Of a stretch of 36,944 bases of DNA, positions 24,547 through 31,465 are shown one piece after another. How positions within the stretch are numbered: position 1 is the stretch's first letter; each line of letters opens with the position of its first letter. Under the pieces are notes generated by a model. That model had not been told where the DNA came from, did no database searches, and saw nothing but the letters and a program-made list of their open reading frames with translations. The stretch lies in assembly GCA_030550015.1 (NCBI GenBank), contig JAUQQG010000106.1, positions 1 through 36,944 of the forward strand. The letters are read 5' to 3'. A program made the position numbers and the translations under genes. The stretch is from a bacterium (GTDB lineage Bacteria; Sysuimicrobiota; Sysuimicrobiia; Sysuimicrobiales; Thermofontiviventaceae).

Positions 24547-24575
24547 ATGATAACGTTCTCACATATTCGACGCAA
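24547..24575 (-). promoter_or_regulatory. Promoter of the sugar operon, overlapped by the LacI-type operator
   Basis: TTGCGT (24570-24575), a 17-base spacer and TATCAT (24547-24552) on the minus strand give a start near 24540 and a leader of about 43 bases. The operator TGAGAACGTTATCA covers the -10 element and half the spacer, the usual geometry for repression. Confidence 0.65.
24548..24561. promoter_or_regulatory. LacI-family operator 1
   Basis: TGATAACGTTCTCA is a near-perfect palindrome with the central CG that LacI/GalR regulators contact through their hinge helices (one mismatched pair). It lies in the gap between the LacI-type gene and the divergent sugar operon and overlaps the operon's -10 element. 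Confidence 0.7.
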
Positions 24576-24633
24576 ACCCTCCCCTTTCCTCCCGTGGATT
24601 AGGGATTTTCCCAAACAATTTAGAAGGATCCTA

Positions 24634-24661
24634 TGGACCTACTCGCGAAATGGTTATGAGA
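24634..24661 (+). promoter_or_regulatory. Possible promoter of the LacI-type regulator
   Basis: TGGACC (24634-24639), a 16-base spacer and TATGAG (24656-24661) precede the ATG at 24675 by a very short leader. Each hexamer matches consensus at four of six positions, so this is only a candidate. The second operator overlaps its -10 end. Confidence 0.3.
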
Positions 24662-24670
24662 ACCTTCCCA
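24657..24670. promoter_or_regulatory. LacI-family operator 2 (degenerate)
   Basis: TGAGAACCTTCCCA matches the reverse complement of operator 1 (TGAGAACGTTATCA) at 11 of 14 positions, with one intact half-site. It ends four bases before the regulator's ATG, which suggests self-repression and possible looping to operator 1 about 109 bases away. Confidence 0.45.
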
Positions 24671-24674
24671 GAAT

Positions 24675-25730
24675 ATGGCCACGCTCAAGGATGTTGCGCG
24701 ACAGGCTGGTGTCTCTGTGGCCACGGCGTCACGGGCGCTTGGGGGGTATGGATATGTAAGCCCCGAGACGCGCAGCCGCGTTCTGCGCGCCGCCAAGCTC
24801 CTTGACTACCACCCCAATGCCCTAGCCCGCAGTATGGTGAAGAAACGCACCCATACTCTTGGGGTCGTCGTCTCAGACAACGCCAACCCCTTCTTCGCCG
24901 CAGTGGTTCGTGGGATCGAGGATGTCGTCCATCAGCACGGGTATGCCGTGGTCCTCTGCAATGCCGATGAGAATCCTGAGAAGGAAGAGATGTACCTGCG
25001 GATCCTCCGGGAGAAGAGGGTCGATGGCCTTCTCCTCGCACCCAGCGGGGAAGCCGGGCACTTTCTGCGCGCTTGGATCCGGGAGGGCCTTCCCCTCGTC
25101 CTCATCGACCGGAAGATCGAGGGAATCAAAGCTGATGCGGTCATTGTAGACAACAGGAGCGGTGCGAAGGAAGCTGTTGCCCACCTCATCAACCTTGGAC
25201 ATCGCCGCATCGCAACCATCTGCGGGCCGCAGAGGGTATACACAGGGTTTGAACGGCTGCAGGGCTACCTTGAGGCTCTGAGGGAGGCAAGGATCCCCGT
25301 CAAGAAGCATTTGATCAAGGAAGGAAACTTCAAGCAGGACAGCGGTTATCGTCTCGCCAGGGAATTCCTGGAGATGGACGAGCGGCCCACCGCGTTGTTC
25401 GTGGCCAACAACCTCATGACGATTGGCGCTCTCCTTGCCCTCAGGGAAGCAGGGGTTCGCATCCCCCAGGAGATGGCTGTGGTAGGTTTCGACGATATGG
25501 AGTGGGCTTCAATCCTCACCCCTCCCCTTACCGCCGTGGCCCAGCCTGCGTACGCCCTGGGGGTGAATGCAGCCCAGCTGCTGTTGCAGCGTATCCTCCG
25601 GGGTCCATCGATGCCACCGCAGGAAATCGTGCTCAAAACCCGACTCATTATCCGCGAGTCCTGCGGGGCTTCCCTCCACTTCCGTCCACGACAGGCTCGC
25701 CAGCCTTCTGTCCCCTCACGAAAATTCTGA
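24675..25730 (+). CDS. LacI/GalR-family transcriptional regulator of the sugar operon
   Basis: A 351-residue DNA-binding repressor. The N-terminal helix-turn-helix LKDVARQAGVSVATASRAL (4-22) and the hinge helix NALARSMV (about 50-57) are clear. The effector domain resembles periplasmic sugar-binding folds (GVVVSDNANPFFAAVVRGIE, then VDGLLLAPS, HRRIATICG and VVGFDDMEWA). It is divergent from the sugar operon and most likely represses it until its sugar or sugar phosphate binds. Two operators lie in the shared gap. The ATG at 24675 has no good ribosome site and a very short leader is likely. The C-terminal 20 residues after ESCG are Arg/Pro-rich and probably flexible. Confidence 0.93.
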   Translation: MATLKDVARQAGVSVATASRALGGYGYVSPETRSRVLRAAKLLDYHPNALARSMVKKRTHTLGVVVSDNANPFFAAVVRGIEDVVHQHGYAVVLCNADENPEKEEMYLRILREKRVDGLLLAPSGEAGHFLRAWIREGLPLVLIDRKIEGIKADAVIVDNRSGAKEAVAHLINLGHRRIATICGPQRVYTGFERLQGYLEALREARIPVKKHLIKEGNFKQDSGYRLAREFLEMDERPTALFVANNLMTIGALLALREAGVRIPQEMAVVGFDDMEWASILTPPLTAVAQPAYALGVNAAQLLLQRILRGPSMPPQEIVLKTRLIIRESCGASLHFRPRQARQPSVPSRKF

Positions 25731-25867
25731 TCACGACTTCAGGAGAGGGAACTGCCCTTTGGATGTTTACGCCTTGGGGATCCCGAAAAGGCTCATGAGG
25801 CATGGGTGCACCATTCCACAAAATCAAGGATGCAGCAACCTCTTGCCAGGAGATTCACCGGTGGTTT

Positions 25868-27076
25868 TTAGCCCAACAGGGAAACCATCAGGGCCAGGTG
25901 GTCAATGAGATCGCGGGTGATGAGGAAGTTCTGGCGGACGTACTCACGGGCGTTCTCCCCCATCTGCCGGGCCACCTCTGGGTTGTTCAAGAGGTAGCGG
26001 ATACGAAACGCGCACCCTTCCACAGAGTTCACGGTGTAGCCGGTGACCCCGTAGATGATCTGGACGGTGATGCCCCCGGCGAACCCTCCGATGACGGGTT
26101 TCCCCTTCCACATTCCCTCAGCCACCGTCAGCCCAAATCCCTCTCGAATGGACTTCTGGAGGATGATGGTCGCCGCCCGCTGCAGGGCGTTGATCTCTAG
26201 ATCCGCAGTGGGCGGGAGCAAGAGGACGTGGATATTGGGATCCCCCGCCGCCGCCTCCATGACCTCCGAAAGCACCTGGGCACCTTCCGGATCGTCGTCC
26301 GCGGTCCCTCCAGCAAGGACGAGGCGACAGTCGTCGTACTTCTTCACGATCCGGTAGGCATTGATCACACCGATGGGATCCTTGAACCGGTCAAACCGGG
26401 AGACCTGCAGGAGGATCGGCTTGTCCCGGGGGATGTTGAGACGATCCAGGATTGCGTTGACCTCCTCCCCAGTGAGGTCGCGATTCTTCTCGGAGAGCGG
26501 GTCGATGCTGGGATAGATAAGGTACTGGGGGATGGGCAACCTCTGAGAGAACTTGGGGAGGGAGAAGATGGCCGCATCGTATTTCACGATAAACTGCCGA
26601 AGAAAGTTCCAGGCCCTGCGCTGCGGACGGGAGATGTCAATATGGCAGCGCCAGATCCATTTCCCTTTCCTGGACGCATATTCGATGAGGGCTGCGGGCT
26701 GGGGGTCATGGATCATCACCACATCCGCAGCCAGATCGAGACGCGCCGCGTTCTCCCGGTTGACCTCGAGGTAAGTCCTCAGCATCTCCTCCGTGAACAC
26801 CTGCTCCTGGCCTTGGAGAGCGTTGTGGAAACTTTTGGTGACCCGGAAGAAGGCATCAGAACCTGAGATCACCTCCCATCCTGCCTCCACGCCGATGTCC
26901 TGGAAGAGAGGGATATAACGGTGGAGCATCTCCGCGACGCCCCCGCCGACCCGCGTGGAGTTGACGTGGAGGAGAGATCGCCCCTGGACACGCTCCGCGA
27001 GGCGGTAGATGAGGTCGATGGTGTTGGAAGGCACGACCTGGCGGTAGTCATCGAGGCGGAGCGGCCTCTCAGGCAT
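25868..27076 (-). CDS. treT: Trehalose synthase TreT (trehalose glycosyltransferring synthase, GT4)
   Basis: Forms trehalose from an NDP-glucose and free glucose in one step, in the cytoplasm. The 402-residue GT-B enzyme has the family's N-terminal SLLHVNSTRVGGGVAEML and the MIHDPQPAAL segment. Its C-terminal nucleotide-sugar site is KSIREGFGLTVAEGMWKGKP with the E-x7-E pair. The ATG at 27076 overlaps the stop of the DUF5752 gene by 8 bases, so translation is coupled. Trehalose is a common thermoprotectant and osmolyte. TreT is reversible in some organisms and could also degrade trehalose. Confidence 0.9.
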   Translation of the reverse strand: MPERPLRLDDYRQVVPSNTIDLIYRLAERVQGRSLLHVNSTRVGGGVAEMLHRYIPLFQDIGVEAGWEVISGSDAFFRVTKSFHNALQGQEQVFTEEMLRTYLEVNRENAARLDLAADVVMIHDPQPAALIEYASRKGKWIWRCHIDISRPQRRAWNFLRQFIVKYDAAIFSLPKFSQRLPIPQYLIYPSIDPLSEKNRDLTGEEVNAILDRLNIPRDKPILLQVSRFDRFKDPIGVINAYRIVKKYDDCRLVLAGGTADDDPEGAQVLSEVMEAAAGDPNIHVLLLPPTADLEINALQRAATIILQKSIREGFGLTVAEGMWKGKPVIGGFAGGITVQIIYGVTGYTVNSVEGCAFRIRYLLNNPEVARQMGENAREYVRQNFLITRDLIDHLALMVSLLG

Positions 27077-27737
27077 CGCCGACTTCCTCCAGAACATGGT
27101 CCAGCACAGCGAGAAGCCTTGTGCGGAAGCCATCAAGGCTGCTCACGTATGGATTCATCCGTCGGATCCGCCCAGCAAGGTCCGGGAGGTCGAGCTCCTC
27201 CTCCAGCCACACGATGGGATCCACGTGACGGGAGTTCTTGCGCCGCACCACGCCAAAGAAGTGGTAGAAGATGGCTCCCAGATCGACCGCCTGGACGCCG
27301 TCACGAAACTCCCGGAGGCTACGGGCCTCGATCCCTGTGGGAATCTCGATGATGGTCGAGCGCATGAAGTGGAAGGGCTCGCCATACACGACTCGGGGGA
27401 TAGTGGGAAGGGAGGCGAGGTGGTCGTCGATGATGGTAATGAGTTCCGATCGAAGCGACTCGATATCCTCGTAATCGAAGGGATCCACGACGGCCAAGCG
27501 CTCCCCGAGAACGCGGTCCCGTACCTGGATCGCGGCCCAAGTGGCGAAGTCATTGGGATAAGGGCTCGCCAGGTACTTGCTGCGGAGGAAGTAGCTGAGG
27601 GTGTGATAATAGAGCGAATCTGCAGGAACCTCCTCGATCCCGTCCAGGAGCTCCCGCTCATCCCAGGCTGTCCGCCCAAGCATCTCCTTGAGCTCGTGAC
27701 AGGTGATGAAGAGAAATGGCCGTCCCGCCCTGCGCAT
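27069..27737 (-). CDS. DUF5752 family protein, translationally coupled to treT
   Basis: A 222-residue soluble protein recognised as DUF5752 by its opening RPFLFITCHELKEMLGRTAW, the segment LYYHTLSYFLRSKYL and the acidic C-terminal helical end. The family has no proven activity but occurs repeatedly beside trehalose/sucrose-type glycosyltransferase genes, and here it overlaps treT by 8 bases. A supporting, regulatory or phosphatase-related role in trehalose metabolism is inference. The ATG at 27737 follows an excellent GGGAGGGAG site; an in-frame ATG at 27779 would add 14 residues without one. A candidate promoter lies just upstream. Confidence 0.8.
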   Translation of the reverse strand: MRRAGRPFLFITCHELKEMLGRTAWDERELLDGIEEVPADSLYYHTLSYFLRSKYLASPYPNDFATWAAIQVRDRVLGERLAVVDPFDYEDIESLRSELITIIDDHLASLPTIPRVVYGEPFHFMRSTIIEIPTGIEARSLREFRDGVQAVDLGAIFYHFFGVVRRKNSRHVDPIVWLEEELDLPDLAGRIRRMNPYVSSLDGFRTRLLAVLDHVLEEVGDA

Positions 27738-27781
27738 TCTCCCTCCCGAGCGGACCTGGTCTTGCGTCCTGTTCCCCATAC

Positions 27782-27810
27782 ACTGTAAACCAAGAACGCT
27801 TTGTCCGCAA
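27782..27810 (-). promoter_or_regulatory. Possible promoter of the DUF5752-treT pair
   Basis: TTGCGG (27805-27810), a 17-base spacer and TACAGT (27782-27787) lie directly after the stop of the TusA-like gene. Initiation near 27775 would give a leader of about 38 bases. The pair could instead be read through from the sulfur operon. Confidence 0.4.
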
Positions 27811-27812
27811 CC

Positions 27813-28058
27813 TCAAGCGTGTAAAGCTTCCTCGATGATCCCGGCCTCGCGGGCAATGAGGATGGCCCACTGCCCCCTTCCCTTCTCCACGATCTTCCAG
27901 GCAAACCCCAGCTGGTTCGCCAGGGGAGGAATGGTCTCAAGAGAAGGCGGGTGATCCGTCAGGACCTCCAGGAGTTCCCCTTCGGGCAATTGGCGCATCG
28001 CCTCGAGGGCCTTCATCATGGGATAGGGACAGACCTCGCCCCGCACGTCCAGCTTCAT
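27813..28058 (-). CDS. TusA/YeeD-family sulfur carrier protein
   Basis: An 81-residue protein, MKLDVRGEVCPYPMMKAL at its start, with the family's C-P-x-P motif (C10). The Cys carries persulfide sulfur between partners in the cytoplasm. In YeeE-YeeD (TsuA-TsuB) systems the TusA-like partner is needed for thiosulfate uptake and decomposes it. The gene follows the YeeE-type transporter by 15 bases, supporting the YeeD/TsuB role. The ATG at 28058 has AGGAGG eight bases upstream; a GTG nine bases earlier is less well placed. Confidence 0.9.
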   Translation of the reverse strand: MKLDVRGEVCPYPMMKALEAMRQLPEGELLEVLTDHPPSLETIPPLANQLGFAWKIVEKGRGQWAILIAREAGIIEEALHA

Positions 28059-28073
28059 TCCTGGCACCTCCTT

Positions 28074-29258
28074 TTAAGGGATCCGCTTCAATACCTGCAC
28101 GCCTCCATATGCTCCTGCCAAGAGGGACAGGCCGAATACCCACCCGTTCAGCCCCAGCGAGGGGATCGCAGAGAAGAACGCTCCAATGGTGCATCCCATG
28201 GCAATCCCGGCCCCGTATCCCATCAGGATCCCCCCAAGTATCGCCTGGGCATAGCGACGGGGATGCGGAGGGATACGGATCCGGAACTCCCCGGCGAGGA
28301 GCGCGCCTATGAGCGAGCCAGCCACCATGCCCACGTCGAGGGTCAGGGTGTGGGTGATGAGCCTGTTCCCTCCAAGGGTGAGGGTACATCCGGCTAGCTG
28401 ATCCACACCCAAGAGCGCGGGTGGGGGAAACCCAGCAAGGCGTGAGAACCCGGCGGCCCACCGCGAGATTTCCCCAGTAATTCCCCAGGGCATGTGGGCA
28501 ACGTAAAGGAGAATGTTCAGCACCCCCAGCGTAACCCCGCCTGTCACAACAGGCCAGCCCCGGCGGAAGACCTTCTCCCACAAATCCTGGAGGCGATGGA
28601 GGAAGTCGGTCCCTTTTGCTCCCGCTGGCACCTCTGGGAGGATCACTCCTTTCGTGGACTCCCACCAGAGAATCAGGAGATAGGCGCAGAGGAGGAGGAA
28701 CAGTGTCAGGATTGTGGCACCTGCGTACCCGGCGAATGAGGGGATCCAGATCATAGGCGCACGGCCAATGTGGAATCGCCACCACCAGTTCCAGGAGTGC
28801 AAAGCCAGCCCCAAGCCTCCGAGGATCCCCCCAAACGCAACCCAGGAAGCGACGTAGCCCTCGCCTATCCTGTATAGGGAGCCTGAAATACACCCTCCTG
28901 CTTGGACCATGCCAAATCCAAACAGGATGCCACCCAGGATGAGGTGGATCCCCACGGGCACCACGTGCGCCTCCGGGGCTATCACGCCTGGCAATGGATT
29001 GGGCACCATCTTCGACATCAGCACGGCGAACCCGAGGGTGGCAACTGCCATCCCAGCCAGGATCCCCTTCATGATGCGGCCTGACCCGAAAAGAAAGAGA
29101 TCACGAAACGCTGAAGCAAAGCAGAACCGACTCCGCTGGAGGACAAACCCAAAGGCAAGGCCGAAGGCCCAGAAGAGACCGACCTCCCGTCCCACCTCGG
29201 TGAGCAGGATTCCCGCAACTCCAGCGAGGGCCAGGAGAACAACCCCTGCCAGTGTCAT
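28074..29258 (-). CDS. YeeE/TsuA-type thiosulfate transporter
   Basis: A 394-residue inner-membrane protein with about 10-12 helices arranged as two sulfur-transport repeats. Conserved Cys residues lie in each repeat: C46 in RSRFCF, C123 in QAGGCISGSLYR, C291 in QLAGCTLTLGG and C356 in AMGCTIGAFFS. In characterised TsuA these Cys and nearby Gly-rich loops relay thiosulfate through the membrane. The gene lies 6 bases after a secreted rhodanese and 15 bases before the TusA-like carrier. The ATG at 29258 has GAGGGAAG immediately upstream. Confidence 0.92.
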   Translation of the reverse strand: MTLAGVVLLALAGVAGILLTEVGREVGLFWAFGLAFGFVLQRSRFCFASAFRDLFLFGSGRIMKGILAGMAVATLGFAVLMSKMVPNPLPGVIAPEAHVVPVGIHLILGGILFGFGMVQAGGCISGSLYRIGEGYVASWVAFGGILGGLGLALHSWNWWWRFHIGRAPMIWIPSFAGYAGATILTLFLLLCAYLLILWWESTKGVILPEVPAGAKGTDFLHRLQDLWEKVFRRGWPVVTGGVTLGVLNILLYVAHMPWGITGEISRWAAGFSRLAGFPPPALLGVDQLAGCTLTLGGNRLITHTLTLDVGMVAGSLIGALLAGEFRIRIPPHPRRYAQAILGGILMGYGAGIAMGCTIGAFFSAIPSLGLNGWVFGLSLLAGAYGGVQVLKRIP

Positions 29259-29264
29259 CTTCCC

Positions 29265-30170
29265 TCACCGTTCCACAGGCAAGTCCGTTCGGTTTCCCCA
29301 TTCCTCCCAGGACCCATCATAGTTGCGCACCCTGGGATATCCCAGCAGGTACTTCAAGACAAACCAGGTATGAGCGGCCCGGACACCCGTCTGGCAGTAG
29401 GTGATGATCTCCCGATCCCGGGAGAACCCAGCCTTCTGGTAGAGAACCTCCAGCTCGGCACGGGATTTGAAGGTTCCATCAGGGTTCACGGCAAGGCGCC
29501 ACTCCACATTGATCGCCCCTGGGATGCGCCCTCCTCGGGCTGAGCGGACATCGAGCCCAGCATACTCCTTGGGGCTCCGCGCGTCGCACAGGAGCGTCTC
29601 CCCTTTTCCGAGTTTGCGCACAATGTAATCCCACGTCGCTACGATGGTATGATCCGGGTCCTTCGCCACATAGGTTGAGGGAGTGAAACGAGGTACATCT
29701 TTCACGAGAGGCTGTCCTTCCCCAACCCACCTCTTCGAGCCGCCGTTGAGGAGAACGACCTTCTCGTGGCGGTAGAGCTTGAACACCCAGAAAGCCCGCG
29801 CAGCCCAGAGGTTGCTCGCATCGTCGTAGAGGACAACCGTATCGCCGTTGCGGATCCCTAACCTCCGCATGAGTGTCTGGAACTGCACCTTGTTGAGGGC
29901 CATCCCGCGCACCCGGTGCTGCGGGTTGGTGAGGTCACTCACCGGATCTACATAGACTGCACCAGGAAGATGCCCCGCCAAGTAGACATTCCGCTCGCTG
30001 CTCACGTCTAAGACCCGCACGGCAGGATTCCGGAGGTTCGCGACCACCCATCGAACATCCACAAGGACCTCTGGATGGGCATATTCCTCGGCACTCGCGA
30101 GTGCCGAAAAAGCCAAGTGGACAACCAGCAATGCAGTCAAGACCTTCGCAAGGATCCCCAAGCGCATCAT
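29265..30170 (-). CDS. Secreted two-domain rhodanese (thiosulfate sulfurtransferase)
   Basis: A 301-residue protein with a signal peptide (residues 1-27, ALLVVHLAFSALASAEE), so it acts in the periplasm or outside. Two rhodanese domains follow. The N-terminal one (about 35-155) has lost the active Cys, while the C-terminal one (about 165-300) has the active loop YCQTGVRAA with C259. It transfers sulfane sulfur, for example from thiosulfate, to an acceptor. It is the first gene of the rhodanese, YeeE-type and TusA-like operon. The ATG at 30170 has AAGGAGG; a second ATG follows directly. A long structured leader lies upstream. Confidence 0.92.
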   Translation of the reverse strand: MMRLGILAKVLTALLVVHLAFSALASAEEYAHPEVLVDVRWVVANLRNPAVRVLDVSSERNVYLAGHLPGAVYVDPVSDLTNPQHRVRGMALNKVQFQTLMRRLGIRNGDTVVLYDDASNLWAARAFWVFKLYRHEKVVLLNGGSKRWVGEGQPLVKDVPRFTPSTYVAKDPDHTIVATWDYIVRKLGKGETLLCDARSPKEYAGLDVRSARGGRIPGAINVEWRLAVNPDGTFKSRAELEVLYQKAGFSRDREIITYCQTGVRAAHTWFVLKYLLGYPRVRNYDGSWEEWGNRTDLPVER

Positions 30171-30295
30171 CGTTCCCTCCTTGGATGAATTCATGAGGAA
30201 GGAGAAGTGAAGGGAGGAGAGCTCTTGCGGAGGACGTGCAGGATTGCTCCCTCAACGGATGAAGGTCCCCGGAGATAGACTACGCGATGTTTGCC

Positions 30296-30334
30296 CTCTC
30301 CCCACAAAATGCAGGTATTTTGTAGGGTGGAGAG
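30296..30334 (-). other. Leader hairpin, CTCTCC...GGAGAG
   Basis: ACAAAAT and ATTTTGT form the inner stem with a 6-base loop. CTCTCCC with GGGTGGAGAG extends it around a small bulge. It lies between repeat copy C and the ribosome site of the rhodanese gene, so it may pause or stop transcription or protect the message. Confidence 0.5.
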
Positions 30335-30340
30335 ACCGGG

Positions 30341-30380
30341 GTCCCCAGCGAAATCTTGCTAGAAAAGATTTCGCTGGAGC
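30341..30380 (-). repeat. Intergenic hairpin repeat, copy C (best-conserved stem)
   Basis: CCAGCGAAATCTT (30344-30356) pairs perfectly with AAGATTTCGCTGG (30365-30377) across the loop GCTAGAAA. The flanks are GTCCCC and GGAGC. The AGCGAAATCTT arm is identical to copy A near position 31. It lies inside the leader of the sulfur operon. Confidence 0.7.
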
Positions 30381-30482
30381 TTCAAAGCGGAGGGGAAGCA
30401 CATCCCACCGCCCTCCGCGGGGGACAGATACATTCACGTGGCCTGCGAAGAAACCCATCATTCCTCATGATGGCTTTTCCAT

Positions 30483-30511
30483 AACATAGCAATCTTTACT
30501 CTTGATGTCAA
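30483..30511 (-). promoter_or_regulatory. Near-consensus promoter of the sulfur operon
   Basis: A consensus TTGACA (30506-30511), a 17-base spacer and TATGTT (30483-30488) sit in an AT-rich stretch on the minus strand. Initiation is expected near 30476, immediately before a 5'-terminal hairpin. Confidence 0.7.
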
Positions 30512-30697
30512 GAATGCAATCAGCCGAGAAAGGGCAGAGAGGAGCCATCCCAAGCAGTCAAGCTTTTCCCTAACCGTATCTTGAGTGCGGAAACGCGAGC
30601 TGGACACCGAATGAGGAGAAGGGTCGGCAAGCGATTGTGTGAAGGCGAAGAGAGGGTTGCGGTATGAATATGAAGAGGAAGTCTAAAAATGGATTTC

Positions 30698-30771
30698 TGG
30701 CTGGGGGAGGAGGATTCGAACCTCCGCCAACGGGTCCAGAGCCCGTCGTCCTACCGTTAGACGATCCCCCA
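30698..30771 (-). tRNA. tRNA-Gln (anticodon CUG)
   Basis: A full cloverleaf folds on the minus strand: acceptor TGGGGGA with TCCCCCA, D arm GTC/GAC, anticodon stem ACGGG/CCCGT with loop CTCTGGA (anticodon CTG), T stem GGAGG/CCTCC with loop TTCGAAT, discriminator G and an encoded CCA. The first pair is U1-A72, the identity element that GatCAB amidotransferase recognises in tRNA-Gln, so Gln-tRNA may be made through Glu-tRNA-Gln. A consensus-like promoter lies about 75 bases upstream. Confidence 0.95.
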
Positions 30772-30851
30772 GCGCCTTTTGGGAGGGCAGATGAGAAACG
30801 AGGCTCGGCGACGTGCCTTCCCGTAGACAATGCCCGTCTCCGGCCTTTCCT

Positions 30852-30880
30852 ATCATAAAAACCTTCTGGGGCCCTGTCAA
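30852..30880 (-). promoter_or_regulatory. Strong promoter of tRNA-Gln
   Basis: Consensus TTGACA (30875-30880), a 17-base spacer and TATGAT (30852-30857; five of six) on the minus strand. Initiation near 30845 gives a 5' leader of about 74 bases to be removed by RNase P. Confidence 0.75.
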
Positions 30881-30939
30881 GAAACAGCTCTCCGCGCGGG
30901 GGCCGGAAGGAATTCCACTTGCCGGAACGCGTCCTCGGA

Positions 30940-31290
30940 TCAGCGGGTGGGGGCGACCTTGGGCAGGACGCTAAAGGCAAGCCATGCTGCCAGGACCAGG
31001 ACAACCACGCCGCCGATCAGGTAGATCCAGAGCATGACGGGCTGGCCGGTGAACCCCAGCACGAAGGGGGAGATGATGTACCAAATCCCAAGCAGCCCGT
31101 TCACATACTGGATCCAGGTCTGCCTCCGCGCCTGCTCATTGAAGACCGCTGCTCCGGCAAGGACCGCCAGGATCAATCCGGCGATGATGCTCGTCCACAT
31201 CGCCGCGGGCTGATTGGTGAAGCGGAGCACGAAGGGCGCAATAATGAACCAGATGCCAATGAGTCCGTTCACCACGTTGGCCCAGATCAT
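30940..31290 (-). CDS. SPW-repeat membrane protein
   Basis: A 116-residue protein with four membrane helices built from two copies of the SPW repeat: NGLIGIWFIIAPFVLRFTNQ (8-27) and NGLLGIWYIISPFVLGFTGQ (64-83). The repeats are close in sequence, a clear internal duplication. The family is widespread but of unknown function. The ATG at 31290 has GGGAGGTGAGGAG just upstream. A perfect TATAAT lies about 100 bases upstream and hairpin repeat copy D lies between them. The short C-terminal tail is basic. Confidence 0.88.
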   Translation of the reverse strand: MIWANVVNGLIGIWFIIAPFVLRFTNQPAAMWTSIIAGLILAVLAGAAVFNEQARRQTWIQYVNGLLGIWYIISPFVLGFTGQPVMLWIYLIGGVVVLVLAAWLAFSVLPKVAPTR

Positions 31291-31315
31291 TGCTCCTCAC
31301 CTCCCTGATAGGGAA

Positions 31316-31340
31316 GTCCCCACTGGGAACCAGTGGAGCC
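31316..31340 (-). repeat. Intergenic hairpin repeat, copy D (short stem)
   Basis: CCACTGG-GAA-CCAGTGG is a perfect 7-bp stem, flanked by AGTCCC and GGAGCC. The stem sequence differs entirely from copies A-C but the flanks are the same. It lies in the predicted leader of the SPW gene, and 126 bases after the gltX stop. Confidence 0.5.
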
Positions 31341-31390
31341 CATGGAGCCTTCCGACCCCCGCACCAAGGAGCAATGCGGCTCCACTTCCT

Positions 31391-31420
31391 ATTATACTAC
31401 TCCTCTCGCCGAGAACGCAG
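31391..31420 (-). promoter_or_regulatory. Promoter of the SPW gene
   Basis: A perfect TATAAT (31391-31396) with a weak -35, CTGCGT (31415-31420), 18 bases upstream on the minus strand. Initiation near 31384 gives a leader of about 94 bases that includes hairpin copy D. Confidence 0.5.
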
Positions 31421-31465
31421 TACCCTGGCCAAGAGGAGAAGACCTCCCCTGGGTTCCCTTTTGGA

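Larger units (their letters stand above)
30171..30476 (-). promoter_or_regulatory. Long structured 5' leader of the sulfur operon
   Basis: From the predicted start near 30476 to the rhodanese ATG the leader is about 306 bases with no convincing gene. It contains a 7-bp hairpin at its very 5' end (CCATCAT/ATGATGG, 30455-30473), hairpin repeat copy C (30341-30380) and a further hairpin at 30296-30334. No known riboswitch class is recognised. The remaining 220 bases up to the tRNA hold only the promoter and unremarkable sequence. Confidence 0.5.

Noticed and set aside
30252-30461. A 69-residue frame within the sulfur operon leader.
   Set aside because: No good ribosome site, composition of random high-GC sequence, and it runs through three hairpins.
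30570-31004. Open frames running through the tRNA-Gln gene.
   Set aside because: They cross the tRNA and have no ribosome site or recognizable protein features.
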